NCBI RefSeq assembly: GCF_032854445.1
Contig: NC_088297.1
Coordinates: 15,759,127 to 15,823,126, forward strand
Source: Liolophura sinensis
Lineage: Eukaryota > Mollusca > Polyplacophora > Chitonida > Chitonidae
Direction: 5' to 3'
DNA length: 64,000 nt
Below, piece by piece: positions 47,201-57,389 of this stretch (positions are counted from its first letter, which is position 1; every line of letters begins with the position of its first letter). Made by a program: the position numbers and the translations under genes. The notes under the pieces are model-generated. The model was not told where the DNA came from. It saw only the letters and a list, made by a program, of their open reading frames with translations, and ran no database searches.

Positions 47201-47580
47201 TGTATGAATGTAAGTATGTATGTATGTATGTATGTATGTATGTATGTATGTATGTATGTATGTATGTATGTATGTATGTATGTATGTATGTATGTATGTA
47301 TGTATGTATGTATGTATGTATGTATGAATGTATGTATGAATGTATGTATGTATGTATGTATGTATGTATGTATGTATGTATGTATGTATGTATGTATGTA
47401 TGTATGTATGTATGTATGTATGTATGTATGTATGTATGTATGTATGTATGTATGTATGTATGTATGTATGAATGTATGTATGAATGTATGTATGTATGTA
47501 TGTATGTATGTATGTATGTATGTATGTATGTATGTATGTATGTATGTATGTATGTATGTATGTATGTATGTATGTATGTA
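47173..47580. repeat. (TATG)n tetranucleotide array, about 0.4 kb
   Basis: About 100 units. A doublet of GAATG variants occurs at 47326/47338 and again at 47470/47482, 144 bp later, showing internal duplication of 36 units. The low-coordinate edge has further variants. It abuts the 3' end of a minus-strand SINE whose tail is (CATA)n. Confidence 0.97.
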
Positions 47581-47926
47581 TCCTTATGATTTAACGTCGT
47601 AATTGTTCAGTCATTTTACGACGAGTAGTGATTAGGTGTGTGCACATCTACTGTATCTTATTGTGGTAGGGCGAGTCCCTGCCTCCAAAGTGCTGCCGCC
47701 GTTGAAGCATCATGGCGAAGAAACCAGACTCAACACTTCTCCCAGTGACATTATACTGACACCGGTCCAACCAGTCCTGTTTCCTTACTTTAACCTCTCA
47801 GTGCCGAGCGCCAAGCGAGACAGCAGCAAGTGTCATTTTTAAAGTCTTTAATATGACTCGACCCAGGTTTGATCCCGTGGTCCGCCGACTTCGAGGTGGA
47901 TGCTCTAACATTAGGTCACCAAAGCT
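47581..47926 (-). mobile_element. tRNA-derived SINE, type 3
   Basis: Minus strand: head tttggtgacctaatgttaga, agcatccacctcgaagtcgg, B box-like cgggatcaaacctggg; body ggttggaccggtgtcagtat; 3' end aatgactgaacaattacgac then gttaaatcataaggatacat. The body and 3' module match the copy at 53632. Its 3' tail runs into the tetranucleotide array. Confidence 0.82.
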
Positions 47927-48535
47927 GATATCGAACGAAGGAAATTGACTTCGGGCAGACTTTGCTTAAAGTGAGAAAGAAAAGTTCCTGTGACTGTGTA
48001 GATAATTTTGCTGAAAAAATTCGGTATAAAAAGGATCCAAACTTTGAGAACATGTGAGATCTAAGCAATCCAGATACAGGTTCTGTTCTGTCAGTTGGAT
48101 TCTGTCTTCTTGGTATGCACACAGATCTGGCTCTGCGGGAGATATTGAGTTTGCTCCATATGAGAAAAATAGCCATTTGCTGAATCAAATCAGGCCCCAA
48201 GGATCACAAAGATGTTTTAGATTTAAGTCAGGCTTGATATTAACATGTCAGACAAGTCTGAGTATTAAAGTCAAAAGCCTAAGGAAAGTAAAAAATTTAG
48301 AGCTGTAAACTGTTTTGGAGATAAGATCAAGTGTGTCATAAGTCTTAAAGACCGTTTCGTGATCATGGACCTTATCAATGAAACTGAATCAAGTTTATGT
48401 GGGGTTACATGTGTGTAAGGGGATGGGGGTTGGGGTGGGGTGCCTATTCTTTGTCGATGTATCAGTGTATTTCTAAAAAAAAAAGATACAAAATTCAGTA
48501 TGTTTAAGGAAAGAAATACATTTTCCATTCCACAG
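47927..48535. other. Spacer upstream of SLCO gene B
   Basis: Ends with a pyrimidine-rich acceptor (ttttccattccacag) 20 nt before the ATG, so it is probably the end of a 5' UTR intron. No upstream exon could be placed. Confidence 0.5.
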
Positions 48536-48555
48536 ACATTGTAATCACATACAAA

Positions 48556-49246
48556 ATGGGAGTGTACGACGTGATGACAGAAGAGCCGTCAGATGCAACC
48601 AGAAATCAACACTTTCTCTGCAAAGAGGGAAATGCCGAGAAACCGAAAGATCGTGACACCTCGTTGACGTCATGGCGCGGACGCTGCTTAACGTCAATGG
48701 TACCTTTCACGATCTACTATGGGGTGGTCAGCTTGGTGACGTCAGCGTTGGGGGCGTATCTGACGTCACAAATCACAACGATAGAGAAGCAGTTCGGCTT
48801 AAGCAGCGCGCAGAGTGGGCTACTGCTCAGCATGAACGATATCGGTTTCCTCATTATGGTCGTGTTTGTCTCTTACTTCGGCCGAAATGCACATATCCCC
48901 AAGATTTTGTCGCTCTGTTGTTTTCTATATGGTATATCCGCTCTGGTGTGCACGGTACCTCATCTAGTCACTGAAAACTCCCTCGCAATAACCGGAAGCG
49001 CTGAAGCACCTCAGAATATCAATTCTCCGGAAGAAGGACAGCTGTGTTCGGCACCAAATCTATCTCAAAACAGAGACGAGTGTGAAAGCAATCAAAGCAG
49101 TGCTAACTCATTCGTTAAGATCGTTGCCATGACGCTCATCTCCTTCGGAATGCTTCTTCAAGGCGTGGTAAAATCTCCGAGGTCACCGCTGGTGCAAACC
49201 TATGTGGATGACAACGTGTCACGAACCAGTTCCGGACTCTATATCA
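48556..49246 (+). CDS. SLCO: SLCO gene B, coding exon 1
   Basis: 691 nt. N-terminal cytosolic part with KDRDTSLTSWRGRC, helices 1-4, a polar loop with sequon NQSS, and the VQTYVDDNVSRTSSGLYI block that other OATPs read as YIDDSV. Donor a|gtaagt, phase 1. Confidence 0.94.
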
Positions 49247-52200
49247 GTAAGTCACGCTATATTTGTGTCTAATTTCACTTAATCCGGAGCCAGAGACTGT
49301 ATATTAATCGTGCTGAATAAGATTATAAAGTTAAGTTATAAGTTATGTAAATAAAACAGTTTCAATCACAGTACATTGTTTTTGAAATCCTCAAACGTCG
49401 CAGTTTGTGACTGCTCATCGGACATTTTCTCTCATTTCGCTACAGGCATAATCTTGGCAATGGGAATATTTGGGCCAGCCCTGTCTTTTGGAATTGGTGG
49501 ATATATCAGCAAGATTTACGTCACACTGGAAGGTAGGTAAAACAAGAATCACCTACATTTTAGTTCATTAGTTGATTTGCATTTACTTTACTTCAAGTTA
49601 ATTTCATTTCTAGATACATTTAGACCGCTTAGCGCTTATGAATTTTGTACCTGTAACAATTTTTGACGTAGATGGTCTATTTACTTGATTGGTGTTTTAT
49701 GCCATACTGAAGAATGTTTTACTTATACGACAAAGGAACCCAATGGAAAGTGTCAATTTTGATGGGTAAGGCCAAATGGAATGTTAAGAGTATATGCAGT
49801 TGTAGAAGTATAAATGTGGTGACATTATTAATATTCATAGCCACGGTAATATTGGTTATAGTAGCAAGAACCACCACGATTAATAAAAAAACTGGCAGGA
49901 GCAGTAGGAAAAGTAGTTATTGTCACAGAAGTAGTACCTGTTGTAGTAGAAGCAAAGAAACTGTTACCAGCAGAAGAATCGGTAGTACCAAAGGTTGTAG
50001 TAGCCATGTGCAGTATACAGATAATGTATGCTGAAGGCCGTGAATTTCAGGTGAGTGTGTACTGACCAATGAAAACCAAGAGGTATATGAGGAATAATGA
50101 GTACATTTATTTACGTGGTTGTTGTTTAACGTAATGCACCTGAATTTTTCACTTGCAATATGACGGACAATATGACGGACAATATGAAATACTAGTTACA
50201 GCACTGTTTTTTGCGGGCACGAGTTAGCCTGGCATAATTGGCTGCTCTTGACAAAAGTGGGCGACCTCCAGCCACCCTGGTTTCGGCCCCTGGTAGACGT
50301 GCATGTAGTGATAGCACAGCAGTAATAGAAAATATACCAGTGGTATACTTAGCAGTGCTTTTCATTTGCCTATGTCTTTCTCTCCACCAGAGACGTCGTT
50401 GACTCCGCGCGACCCCCGATGGGTTGGTGCTTGGTGGCTGGGATTTCTTGAATTTGGTATTTTGGGGGTCATCTTGGCTATTCCTGTTTTCTTTTTCCCG
50501 AAGAGACTGTCGAACGCTCCCCCAAAGTATCAGACAATTTCCTCACCCCCGGAAGAAAAGCAGAAAGAAGGTTTTATTAGGAGGACACTATCCTCTGTTA
50601 CAGGTATATTTCTCCGTCCGTCTGTCCGTTCCCGTTGGTTAGACATCAACATATCAACATAGTCTCACTCCTGGAACATGAGGATTGCCATTTCTTCGCT
50701 TTTCACGCAATAAGTACGAGTTAAGTCATTACGACAATATAATCTACATGTATTTTTTAAATATGTTCACAAAGAGACGTCACTGTTATGGAAAATCCTA
50801 TCTAGAAATCTCCGGATTATAGCTGATCAGTACGGTGCAAAGGTATGTAACTAAAGATTAAATTTGAGAAAAAGGATGAACGTTTTGCCTGATAATGGCG
50901 AAAACCGTACTGACAACTGTTTATTTATTGTATTGATGTTTCACCCAGTACTCAAGAATATTTCACTAATACGACGGCGGCTAGTATTATGGTTGAAGAA
51001 AACCAGGCAGAGCCCGGGGGAAACTCACAACCATCCGTATGTTGCTGGAAGACTTTTCTACGTACAACCGGTGAGGAGGCCAGATAGAGTTATACCTGCG
51101 GGAAAGTTCCTCAGTGGTTTTCTCAGTCATTTCGGCTTTCTCCAACCAAGAAACTTCCTACGCACGACCGGTGAGGAAGTCATCATGACTTGAACTCACA
51201 CCGATCGCATTAGTGAGAGGCTCTTCAGTTGTTGCTCCTCGCAGACACATTTCTTGTAATGCATGAGTACTGCGTCAGAGTTTTGATGACAATTATTCAT
51301 GGTGGAAGATGTTTTCCCATGAGGTTTTCCCATGAGGTTTTCCCATGAGGTTTTCCCATGAGGTTTTCCCATGTGGTTTTCCCATGAGGTTTTCCCATGA
51401 GGTTTTTCCATGTGGTTTAAGATCACATAGTATCAGTGTAACAGAATATCATCTTCCGGCATCTGCGTGGGAAGACCTTGGAGCAACCTGCGGATGGTCG
51501 TGGGTTTGACCGTGGTTTTCTCTCACTATCATTCTGGCCGCCGTGGTATAAGCGAAATGTTCTTGGGGACTGCGTAAAGCGCTAATCAAATAAATAAATA
51601 AATAAATAAACATCATCTTCATTTCACCCATCACAGGCCTTCTGTCAGCAATATGGAGACTGCTAAGACGACCTGTTTACGTTCTCGTCGTGTTTGGATC
51701 TGGTTTGAGAGTCTTCACTTTTGCAGGTATCGTCGCGTTTCAACCGAAATATTTGCAAGTGTATTACGGCCTGTCCATCTTCAAGGCTAACGTCATTGTA
51801 GGTAAGTTGAGAAAACCCACACTAGAGACCTTCGTCTTTATTTTCTCTTTATGTTCGGGCAGGGGTTATCTGTCTGTATTTTTACCTAATTCTGCTTACG
51901 GTAACTGTTAGATTAAAACCTTGCATGAGGTAAATTAACAAGGGGCTGTATTTCACCTGTTACGTGTAATCATTAGCCAGCTATCACACTGTCGTCGCTG
52001 CTCTGGTTTTACCCTCTGTGCTGTACGTCTATCACATTGTCGTCGCTGCTCTGGTTTTACTCTCTATGCTTGTAAGTCTCTTACTGTTTTGTTCTGGCAG
52101 GATTTATGTCTGTCGGATCAGCAGCTGTAGGGATTATCATCGGTGGGATTATCATCCATAAGCTAGCACTGGAAATCAGAGGCATGTTGAAGATGGTCAT

Positions 52201-55200
52201 CATTACGCAGGCGGTTTCCAGCTTGCTGTTCACTGCGGGAATATTCCTCGTTTGTCCCCAGCCTGAAATACACGACTTCGACCTCAACGGGTAACCTGTC
52301 ATGTGTTTGAACTTATGTATTTAGCACACAGGTCTTAGCTGAGTTGACTGGGCTGTAAACAATGAGATCGTCTGGTATTATCCACTTCGTATCTGAAGTC
52401 AGAAGACACCTCGGTGGCCGATTGGTTAGCGTGGTTTAGCAGCTGAATGAATCAGGATCATTGCTATGAGTCCTGCCGTCGTATAAATGAATATTCTTGT
52501 GTGCGGCGTAAAACATCAATCAATTAAATACAGAAAGAAATATTTGAAATTAGGAGATTTGTGGGATATTCGTCGAGCTGTGGTTGCTTCATTTGGGTGT
52601 TTTATGTTTTCTCCACCCGTGAGCCAGGCAGAGGAATCTTTAGTAAGTTGTGAGTACTGAGGTCAATCATTTGTTTTCTTTGAAGGAATTGATTAGACAC
52701 CATGGAACTAACTGCATCCGGTTAATGCGATGTATTTAAAGATGATATAGAGTCGACGTCTACTAGAGAATTTTGGCAAAAAATCGAACTTTCTCGAACT
52801 TTGCAATGATTTGAACAATATCAGTTGCACAGGTACGAGTATAATATTTTCCGAAAGACAATCAGACTGTTGTTGGTAAATACAGAAAATATGATTTGAT
52901 CAGAGAATATGGATTTTGTGCCAAATAGTCTGATATGGCCTCTTTAATCAGTTTCACGAAAAACAAGAATTTACAGTTCATTCCACCTTTCTAACATGTT
53001 ACAATGTCACAATAACTGTCACAATTAATATTTTCATTTTCTTACAAACGATATTGTAAATTTCTGTGAAATGTTGCTCTGGTGTTCTGGCGGTTCTTGC
53101 TCCAAGAGGTCGATGCTTAATGTTTTAACATGTGTCGCCATGGCAGATGTTGAGGGAAGTTTGATCTAACAAATCTTGTTGGCTATATGTACATATCTGA
53201 TTTTTTTTTACTACAAAAACTTTTTTCCCAAAACAGGCAATGGAAATTTCTGCCAACATTTTATGCGGATGAGTCAGCTTCCTGTGCCATCGGATGTCAA
53301 TGTGACACGGCGAAATTTTTCCCTGTTTGTGGGTCAAACGGCGTCAGTTATTTTTCACCGTGTCACGCCGGCTGTCAGCATAAAGAAGGCGAGGTAAGAT
53401 ACACTCTCTCAAAGCCAAAGAAATATATATAGGATGTGTACCACAGGCACGCATTAATTGTAACAAATTTGCAGATGAGCATTAATGTGTACTTTGCACA
53501 CATCATATTTATGTATGCCTACACTTTTAATGTGTACTAATTTGTGTACATGTCATACATATTTTGTTTATATGGAGATCTACACAAACATGTGTACAAA
53601 ACTTGCTTTTCTGGGAGCATCTGTATCTATGGCCGTCCCCAATAGCTCAGTTGGTAGAGCGTCTGCTTCAGGGGCGGTAGATCCAGGGTCACATCGACCA
53701 TAAAAAGAGGAAGTTGAAACTTCCTCGCTTGGCGTTCAGCATCAAGTGGATAGTGCAACGGCTGGTTGAGCCATATCAGTATAATGGCTCGGGCGGGGCG
53801 GCTTACTTGCCTTCAGTAAGTCGCCTCAGTGAAGCAGCCCTAGATAAAAGAGCGGTGGAAATCCGTCCTGAAACAAGGAGGCACATTACATGCACTCTAC
53901 GGACTCCTTCGCCGTCATATAACTGAAAAATTGTTAAGTACGACATTAGACCATAAGCACTCACTCACTCTAAATATGAAATTCTGGTATTTTGGACAGG
54001 TCTTTAAACCGAAAGAAAAATGTAGTTTTCCTTAACGCATCAGAATTTCTCATGTGTACCATAAAGTCACAGTCATTCTTTGAAATTACGTCTTCCTGCA
54101 AATGTGAAAGAAGTTCATATTTCAGGCGGTGTCTTATTTTGGACAATGCCAAAATGTTTCATCTTCCGTACGGGGTTTCGGGTTTCTGTTGACTGAATAT
54201 CCGTAGGAAACTACTTTTTATTCATAACATATTGTTCAAATGTTAACGTGGGTTTCCGTTCAAGTTATGGCTGACATAACTTGATTTCCCTCTGTTTCCC
54301 ATGTGGTTATGGTTGAAGCAATAAGTGGTGGAAACTGTCTGGTATACGCGGAAACTGTGTGGTATACGTAATATTTGGGTTACAATGGTGCCGTGAGTTG
54401 CATTTTAAGAAACTGATAAAACGATTACATGCTCATCAGCCTCAGTTACGTGATATGGTGAATAGTTATATGATTTTTCTGATGATAGTTAATGTGTTTG
54501 ATACCATGCAATCATCTCGGAATAACCAAATTTTCATAAAATGCTCTATACCTGACAAACCTCTGTTTCTCTCCCTGGAAATTTCCAGAGAATCTTCCAT
54601 ATAATATTACACAAAAACGCCGACAGCTGGAATTGAACCCAAATTCCACATATGATCATTGTTCTAGGATTTCCTGGCTTGTACCTGTGTACAGGAGTTC
54701 AACTTCACGGTCGGGGTGGTGGAGCCCTTATATGGGGGTGCCAAAGCAGGGATATGCCCGTCTGAGTGCTCCCTATACATTGTCTTCGCTATTCTGCAGC
54801 TACTGTCAAGCTTTGTTACGGGGATAGGTGGTATCCCAGTCGCCATGTTGCCAATTAGGTATATATACCAGTATTATCTTACCAGCGATCTAATTTTCTG
54901 AATATAGGAACTATAGCTGCGTGAGGGAGAGCAGCCTTAATTTATTCATTAGTTTGCTAAATATTTGTATATTTGGTAGAGATTTAATGCAGTCCTCAAG
55001 ATTATTTCAATTTTCGGGTTTATGAAACTTAGAGTCCGTCTTCATTGATTTGGGAGCGGTTTCAGGAAGTTTATTTAGATAAGTAAGCCCTTAAATACCA
55101 TGACGACGTATGGTGTAGAGATATGAAGTGCTGCTTTGAAAAGAAAAGAACAAATTTATACAAACTATACCTTAAATGAAAGAGCTATACAAACTGTGTG

Positions 55201-57386
55201 GTAATCTATTTTTTAATCATTTTTTAAAAAATTTTTCAAAGTTTTCGCAAGAGAGAATATAGGTTTTAAACATCGGTATTTTCTATAAAATCCACCGATT
55301 CGAGACACATTGATAGCCCCGCCATGTTTCAGGCTTGTCCAATCAAACGCCTCCTTTCCTCCTCTTGTATATTCATTGTGACATCAATTTGCTTAAGGTT
55401 TTACCCTTGCCATATGATTAACGTGCTTTTCCAGTCTCAGCTAAATACGTATGTATATCGTGCTTATCGTGGATTTTAAGGTCTGTGAAAGCCAACCCTA
55501 ACAAGAAAGAGTTTGCGATGTGGTAGAAGGCCACATCATGCCTACATGCATGGCGGTTGCCTACCAAACTGCGTCTGGAAAGCCATGTCCTGAATAGCTA
55601 CTGGGCAAAGCTAAGCACGATGACGTATGTAATCTGTTCAATTGGCGGCGTAAGGAGACTGCTAAGCCTTCGATGTTTAACTATTAAATACTCAAATAAC
55701 AAGCTATGCTGACAGAAAATTTAGATATCTTATTTAACTTTAAGTATAGCTCTTTCATTTAAGCTATAGGTTGTATAAAATGCGTTCTTTTATTTGATGG
55801 GTTATACTTAATATTAAGTACCCTCCATGAACCGCGACACATAAACACATGGCGTTCTGCTCCTATAACTCTATAGTTAACTAGGAGAGCCCTTTAACTG
55901 TTTCTTTCGCCATTCGTGTTTAAACATTCCTTAATTGTTTAACAATTTGCTGTCATAAATACATATATACTGACCAAAAAAAAAAAAAAAACAAAACAAA
56001 AAAGAACACGCAGGATTCTAAATATGACGTCAAGACATCGAAATGTCGCCTTTTTGTGACGTGACTCCGCCGCATTGTGACACGACCCAGCTGCCTATTT
56101 TAACAAAATGCGATACGATTCCGACACTTTCTCCAGGAAGGTGTGGCCTATTCATGAATATTAACGAAACACGTCTAACCCTAACCCTATTTCCTAACCC
56201 TAACCCTAAAAACATATTTCCAGTGATGACATATTTCATTAATATTTATGAATAGGCCACGCTTATCTGGAGAAAGTGTTGAAATCTTACAAATACCTTT
56301 TTAACTTGAGGCGGTATATAGAACATCAACAATTATTTTAACGGGATTAGATCAATCTTTTGAATTATCATCTTGGGTCGGCTTTGGCATACGCAGTAAC
56401 AAGTTTGATTAATTAGTGATGAAAAATCGGCTGGTGTCTTAATCTAACACCGCCACGTTGAAGAATTGGACAAATCGACGCTCGAAACACGCTTTAATCA
56501 GACACAGGCGGGTGCATAACATTCCCCATCACGTGACACCAAATATGTCAGACTAATTACACTTCATTTTGATCTGGGACATCACCCTGTTGTCGTAATG
56601 ACGTCCCTTCACACCTGGATATTAGTGTCCTATTCTTTCTTGTTTTTATTCACGCTCATTTATTTGCTGCATGAATCAACTCTGTCTACAGGACATCAGA
56701 CAGCAGAGATAAGGCCCTGGCTATTGGTATCTCTTCCTTCGTCAATTCTTTACTAGGTATGTATTTGAAACCCATTGTCATATTCAAACATTTAAAAAAA
56801 TATATACAGTTCATTGGTAGGTTTTGATTAAAGCCTTTAGGGCAAGTGGCATAAAACAACCAATCAATCAATCACACATTCATGTATAGGTATATGCCGT
56901 TTTTTCAAGTGTTTGAAAATACTCGTACAAATACGAAATAAAACGTGTAAAACATTTAACGCGACAATAACTGAATTGTTATGAGCCAAAAACAAAAATC
57001 GTATTCTGTACATTGCAGAAGAGCTGCTAAAATTATCCTTTTAGGCATGTCTTGTTTCACAATTTTTTTTCCATTTGCTCAGGTTGGTTCTTGGCCCAGT
57101 CATCATGGGCTACGTCATCGACAGCTCGTGCAGGCTATGGAATACTTCCTGTTCACGTGCCGGCTCGTGTGACCTCTATGACGTCACAGATTACCGTTTC
57201 AAATATCACGGCACAGATGCGTGCGTCAGCTTTGTATATATCACGTGCTTTGTTTTCGCTTATGTGATCTACGTGACTGCGGGGAGGGATAGCTCGGTTG
57301 TCGTTAACCCGAAGGGACAAGATGTGGAAATGGATGATTACAGTGAAATGAAACCTACAATGAAAATCTTGTCCACTGTTTTATAA
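48556..57386 (+). CDS. SLCO: SLCO/OATP organic anion transporter, gene B (9 coding exons)
   Basis: Second OATP, about 688 aa from 48556-49246, 49446-49532, 50391-50603, 51637-51801, 52101-52290, 53237-53393, 54668-54858, 56692-56760 and 57083-57386. Exons 2, 4 and 5 have exactly the lengths of gene A (87, 165, 190 nt) with the same phases, showing duplication. The signature DPRWVGAWWLGFL is intact (residues 267-279). Near the N terminus TTIEKQFGLSSAQSGLL marks helices 1-2. The Kazal-like loop has CAIGCQCD, FPVCGSNG, SPCHAGC, then ACTCVQ and CPSEC in the next exon. The C terminus carries GPVIMGYVIDSSCRLWN. The exon 8/9 junction has a one-base phase conflict (see exon 8). An acceptor at 48535, 20 nt before the ATG, implies a non-coding upstream exon. 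The substrate is unknown. Confidence 0.95.
49446..49532 (+). CDS. SLCO: SLCO gene B, coding exon 2
   Basis: 87 nt. IILAMGIFGPALSFGIGGYI then SKIYVTLE; the GPALSF turn matches the GPMIGF of vertebrate OATPs better than gene A does. Acceptor gctacag, donor g|gtaggt. Confidence 0.92.
49685..49732 (-). mobile_element. SINE type 1, tail fragment
   Basis: gattggtgttttatgccata and agaatgttttacttatacga; SLCO gene B intron 2. Confidence 0.75.
50391..50603 (+). CDS. SLCO: SLCO gene B, coding exon 3 (signature exon)
   Basis: 213 nt, four codons longer than in gene A. DPRWVGAWWLGFL, a helix ending in FFFPKRL, and a charged cytosolic loop. Acceptor ctccaccag, donor g|gtatat. Confidence 0.94.
50928..51232 (-). 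mobile_element. SINE type 1 with duplicated middle
   Basis: Tail gtattgatgtttcacccagt, core, middle at 51050-51085 (tctacgtacaaccggtgagg), then a second middle and head at 51145-51230 (cctacgcacgaccggtgagg, gaactcacaccgatcgcatt). Either two copies or one with an internal insertion. SLCO gene B intron 3. Confidence 0.8.
51311..51418. repeat. Tandem repeat, 13-bp unit x 8
   Basis: gttttcccatgag repeated, with two gttttcccatgtg variants. SLCO gene B intron 3. Confidence 0.95.
51455..51612 (+). mobile_element. SINE type 1, 5'-truncated
   Basis: ctgcgtgggaagaccttgga, ctgcggatggtcgtgggttt, diverged core and AATAAATAAATAAATAAA tail; ends 25 bp before SLCO gene B exon 4. Confidence 0.88.
51637..51801 (+). 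CDS. SLCO: SLCO gene B, coding exon 4
   Basis: 165 nt. LLSAIWRLLRRPVYVLVVFG, then GIVAFQPKYLQVYYGLS and ANVIVG; the F-x-P-K-Y-L-x-x-x-(Y/F) block is classical for OATPs. Acceptor atcacag, donor g|gtaagt. Confidence 0.94.
51880..52085 (+). repeat. Dispersed repeat family B with internal duplication
   Basis: tttacctaattctgcttacg, atttcacctgttacgtgtaa, then cacactgtcgtcgctgctct twice in tandem. SLCO gene B intron 4. Confidence 0.6.
52101..52290 (+). CDS. SLCO: SLCO gene B, coding exon 5
   Basis: 190 nt. Glycine/isoleucine-rich helix VGIIIGGIIIHKLALEIRGM, then ITQAVSSLLFTAGIFLVC. Acceptor ttctggcag, donor gg|gtaacc, phase 2. Confidence 0.92.
52408..52542 (+). mobile_element. SINE type 1 with large internal deletion
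   Basis: Head acctcggtggccgattggtt fused to tgccgtcgtataaatgaata and gcggcgtaaaacatcaatca. Confidence 0.85.
52734..52953. mobile_element. Possible short inverted-repeat element
   Basis: Ends ttaaagatgatatag and the complement of ttaaagaggccatatca match weakly. SLCO gene B intron 5. Confidence 0.35.
53237..53393 (+). CDS. SLCO: SLCO gene B, coding exon 6 (Kazal-like loop)
   Basis: 157 nt. ASCAIGCQCDTAKFFPVCGS followed by the SYFSPCHAGC motif; a textbook OATP Kazal half. It has 12 more codons than gene A, mainly before the first cysteine. Donor gag|gtaaga. Confidence 0.93.
53632..53972 (+). mobile_element. tRNA-derived SINE, type 3, full length
   Basis: Head gccgtccccaatagctcagt then tggtagagcgtctgcttcag; B-box region decayed; body gtgcaacggctggttgagcc, agtataatggctcgggcggg; 3' end gccgtcatataactgaaaaa, taagtacgacattagacc and a CACTCACTCACTC tail. 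SLCO gene B intron 6. Confidence 0.9.
54668..54858 (+). CDS. SLCO: SLCO gene B, coding exon 7
   Basis: 191 nt. Begins DFLACTCVQEFNFTVG, then GICPSECSLYIVFAILQLL. The upstream acceptor gttctag is preferred over the cag inside the exon because it keeps the CTC cysteine pair that aligns with CSC of gene A. Donor ag|gtatat, phase 2. Confidence 0.88.
55139..55795 (-). mobile_element. Inverted-repeat (MITE-like) element A, copy 2
   Basis: About 657 bp. Ends aaaagaaaagaacaaattta and the complement of aaataaaagaacgcatttta, with inner repeats (aaatgaaagagctata) extending the terminal match to about 60 bp. Body is the reverse complement of copy 1. SLCO gene B intron 7. Confidence 0.85.
56124..56280. 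mobile_element. Foldback element with telomere-like core
   Basis: Arms of about 45 bp: cactttctccaggaaggtgt, ggcctattcatgaatatta and, inverted, cactttctccagataagcgt, ggcctattcataaatatta. Between them lie four CCCTAA units. SLCO gene B intron 7. Confidence 0.85.
56175..56210. repeat. Interstitial telomere-like repeats
   Basis: ctaaccctaaccct and cctaaccctaaccctaaa, i.e. (TTAGGG)n on the minus strand, the telomere unit of molluscs and vertebrates. Confidence 0.9.
56692..56760 (+). CDS. SLCO: SLCO gene B, coding exon 8 (3' end uncertain)
   Basis: RTSDSRDKALAIGISSFVNS then LLG. The conserved donor (gtatgt at 56757) gives 65 nt, the same as gene A, but then exon 9 is one base out of frame. Using the weaker gtattt at 56761 adds four bases (codon ATG across the junction) and restores the frame. 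Both ends are possible: the first if the assembly lost a base, the second if the gene has shifted its donor. Confidence 0.7.
57083..57386 (+). CDS. SLCO: SLCO gene B, coding exon 9 (C terminus, stop)
   Basis: Opens after tttgctcag with LVLGPVIMGYVIDSSCRLWN, a C-R-A-G-S-C loop, the last helix (FVYITCFVFAYVIYVTAG) and a tail with acidic EMDDYSEMK. TAA at 57384-57386. No alternative acceptor upstream gives phase 1 without a stop. Confidence 0.9.
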
Positions 57387-57389
57387 TGG

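Noticed and set aside
47173-47602. 137-140-codon ORFs of Met-Tyr-Val-Cys repeats
   Set aside because: Pure translation of a tetranucleotide array in two frames.
54699-54858. Alternative start of SLCO gene B exon 7 at the internal cag
   Set aside because: It is in frame but would remove the ACTCVQ cysteines conserved in the OATP Kazal loop.
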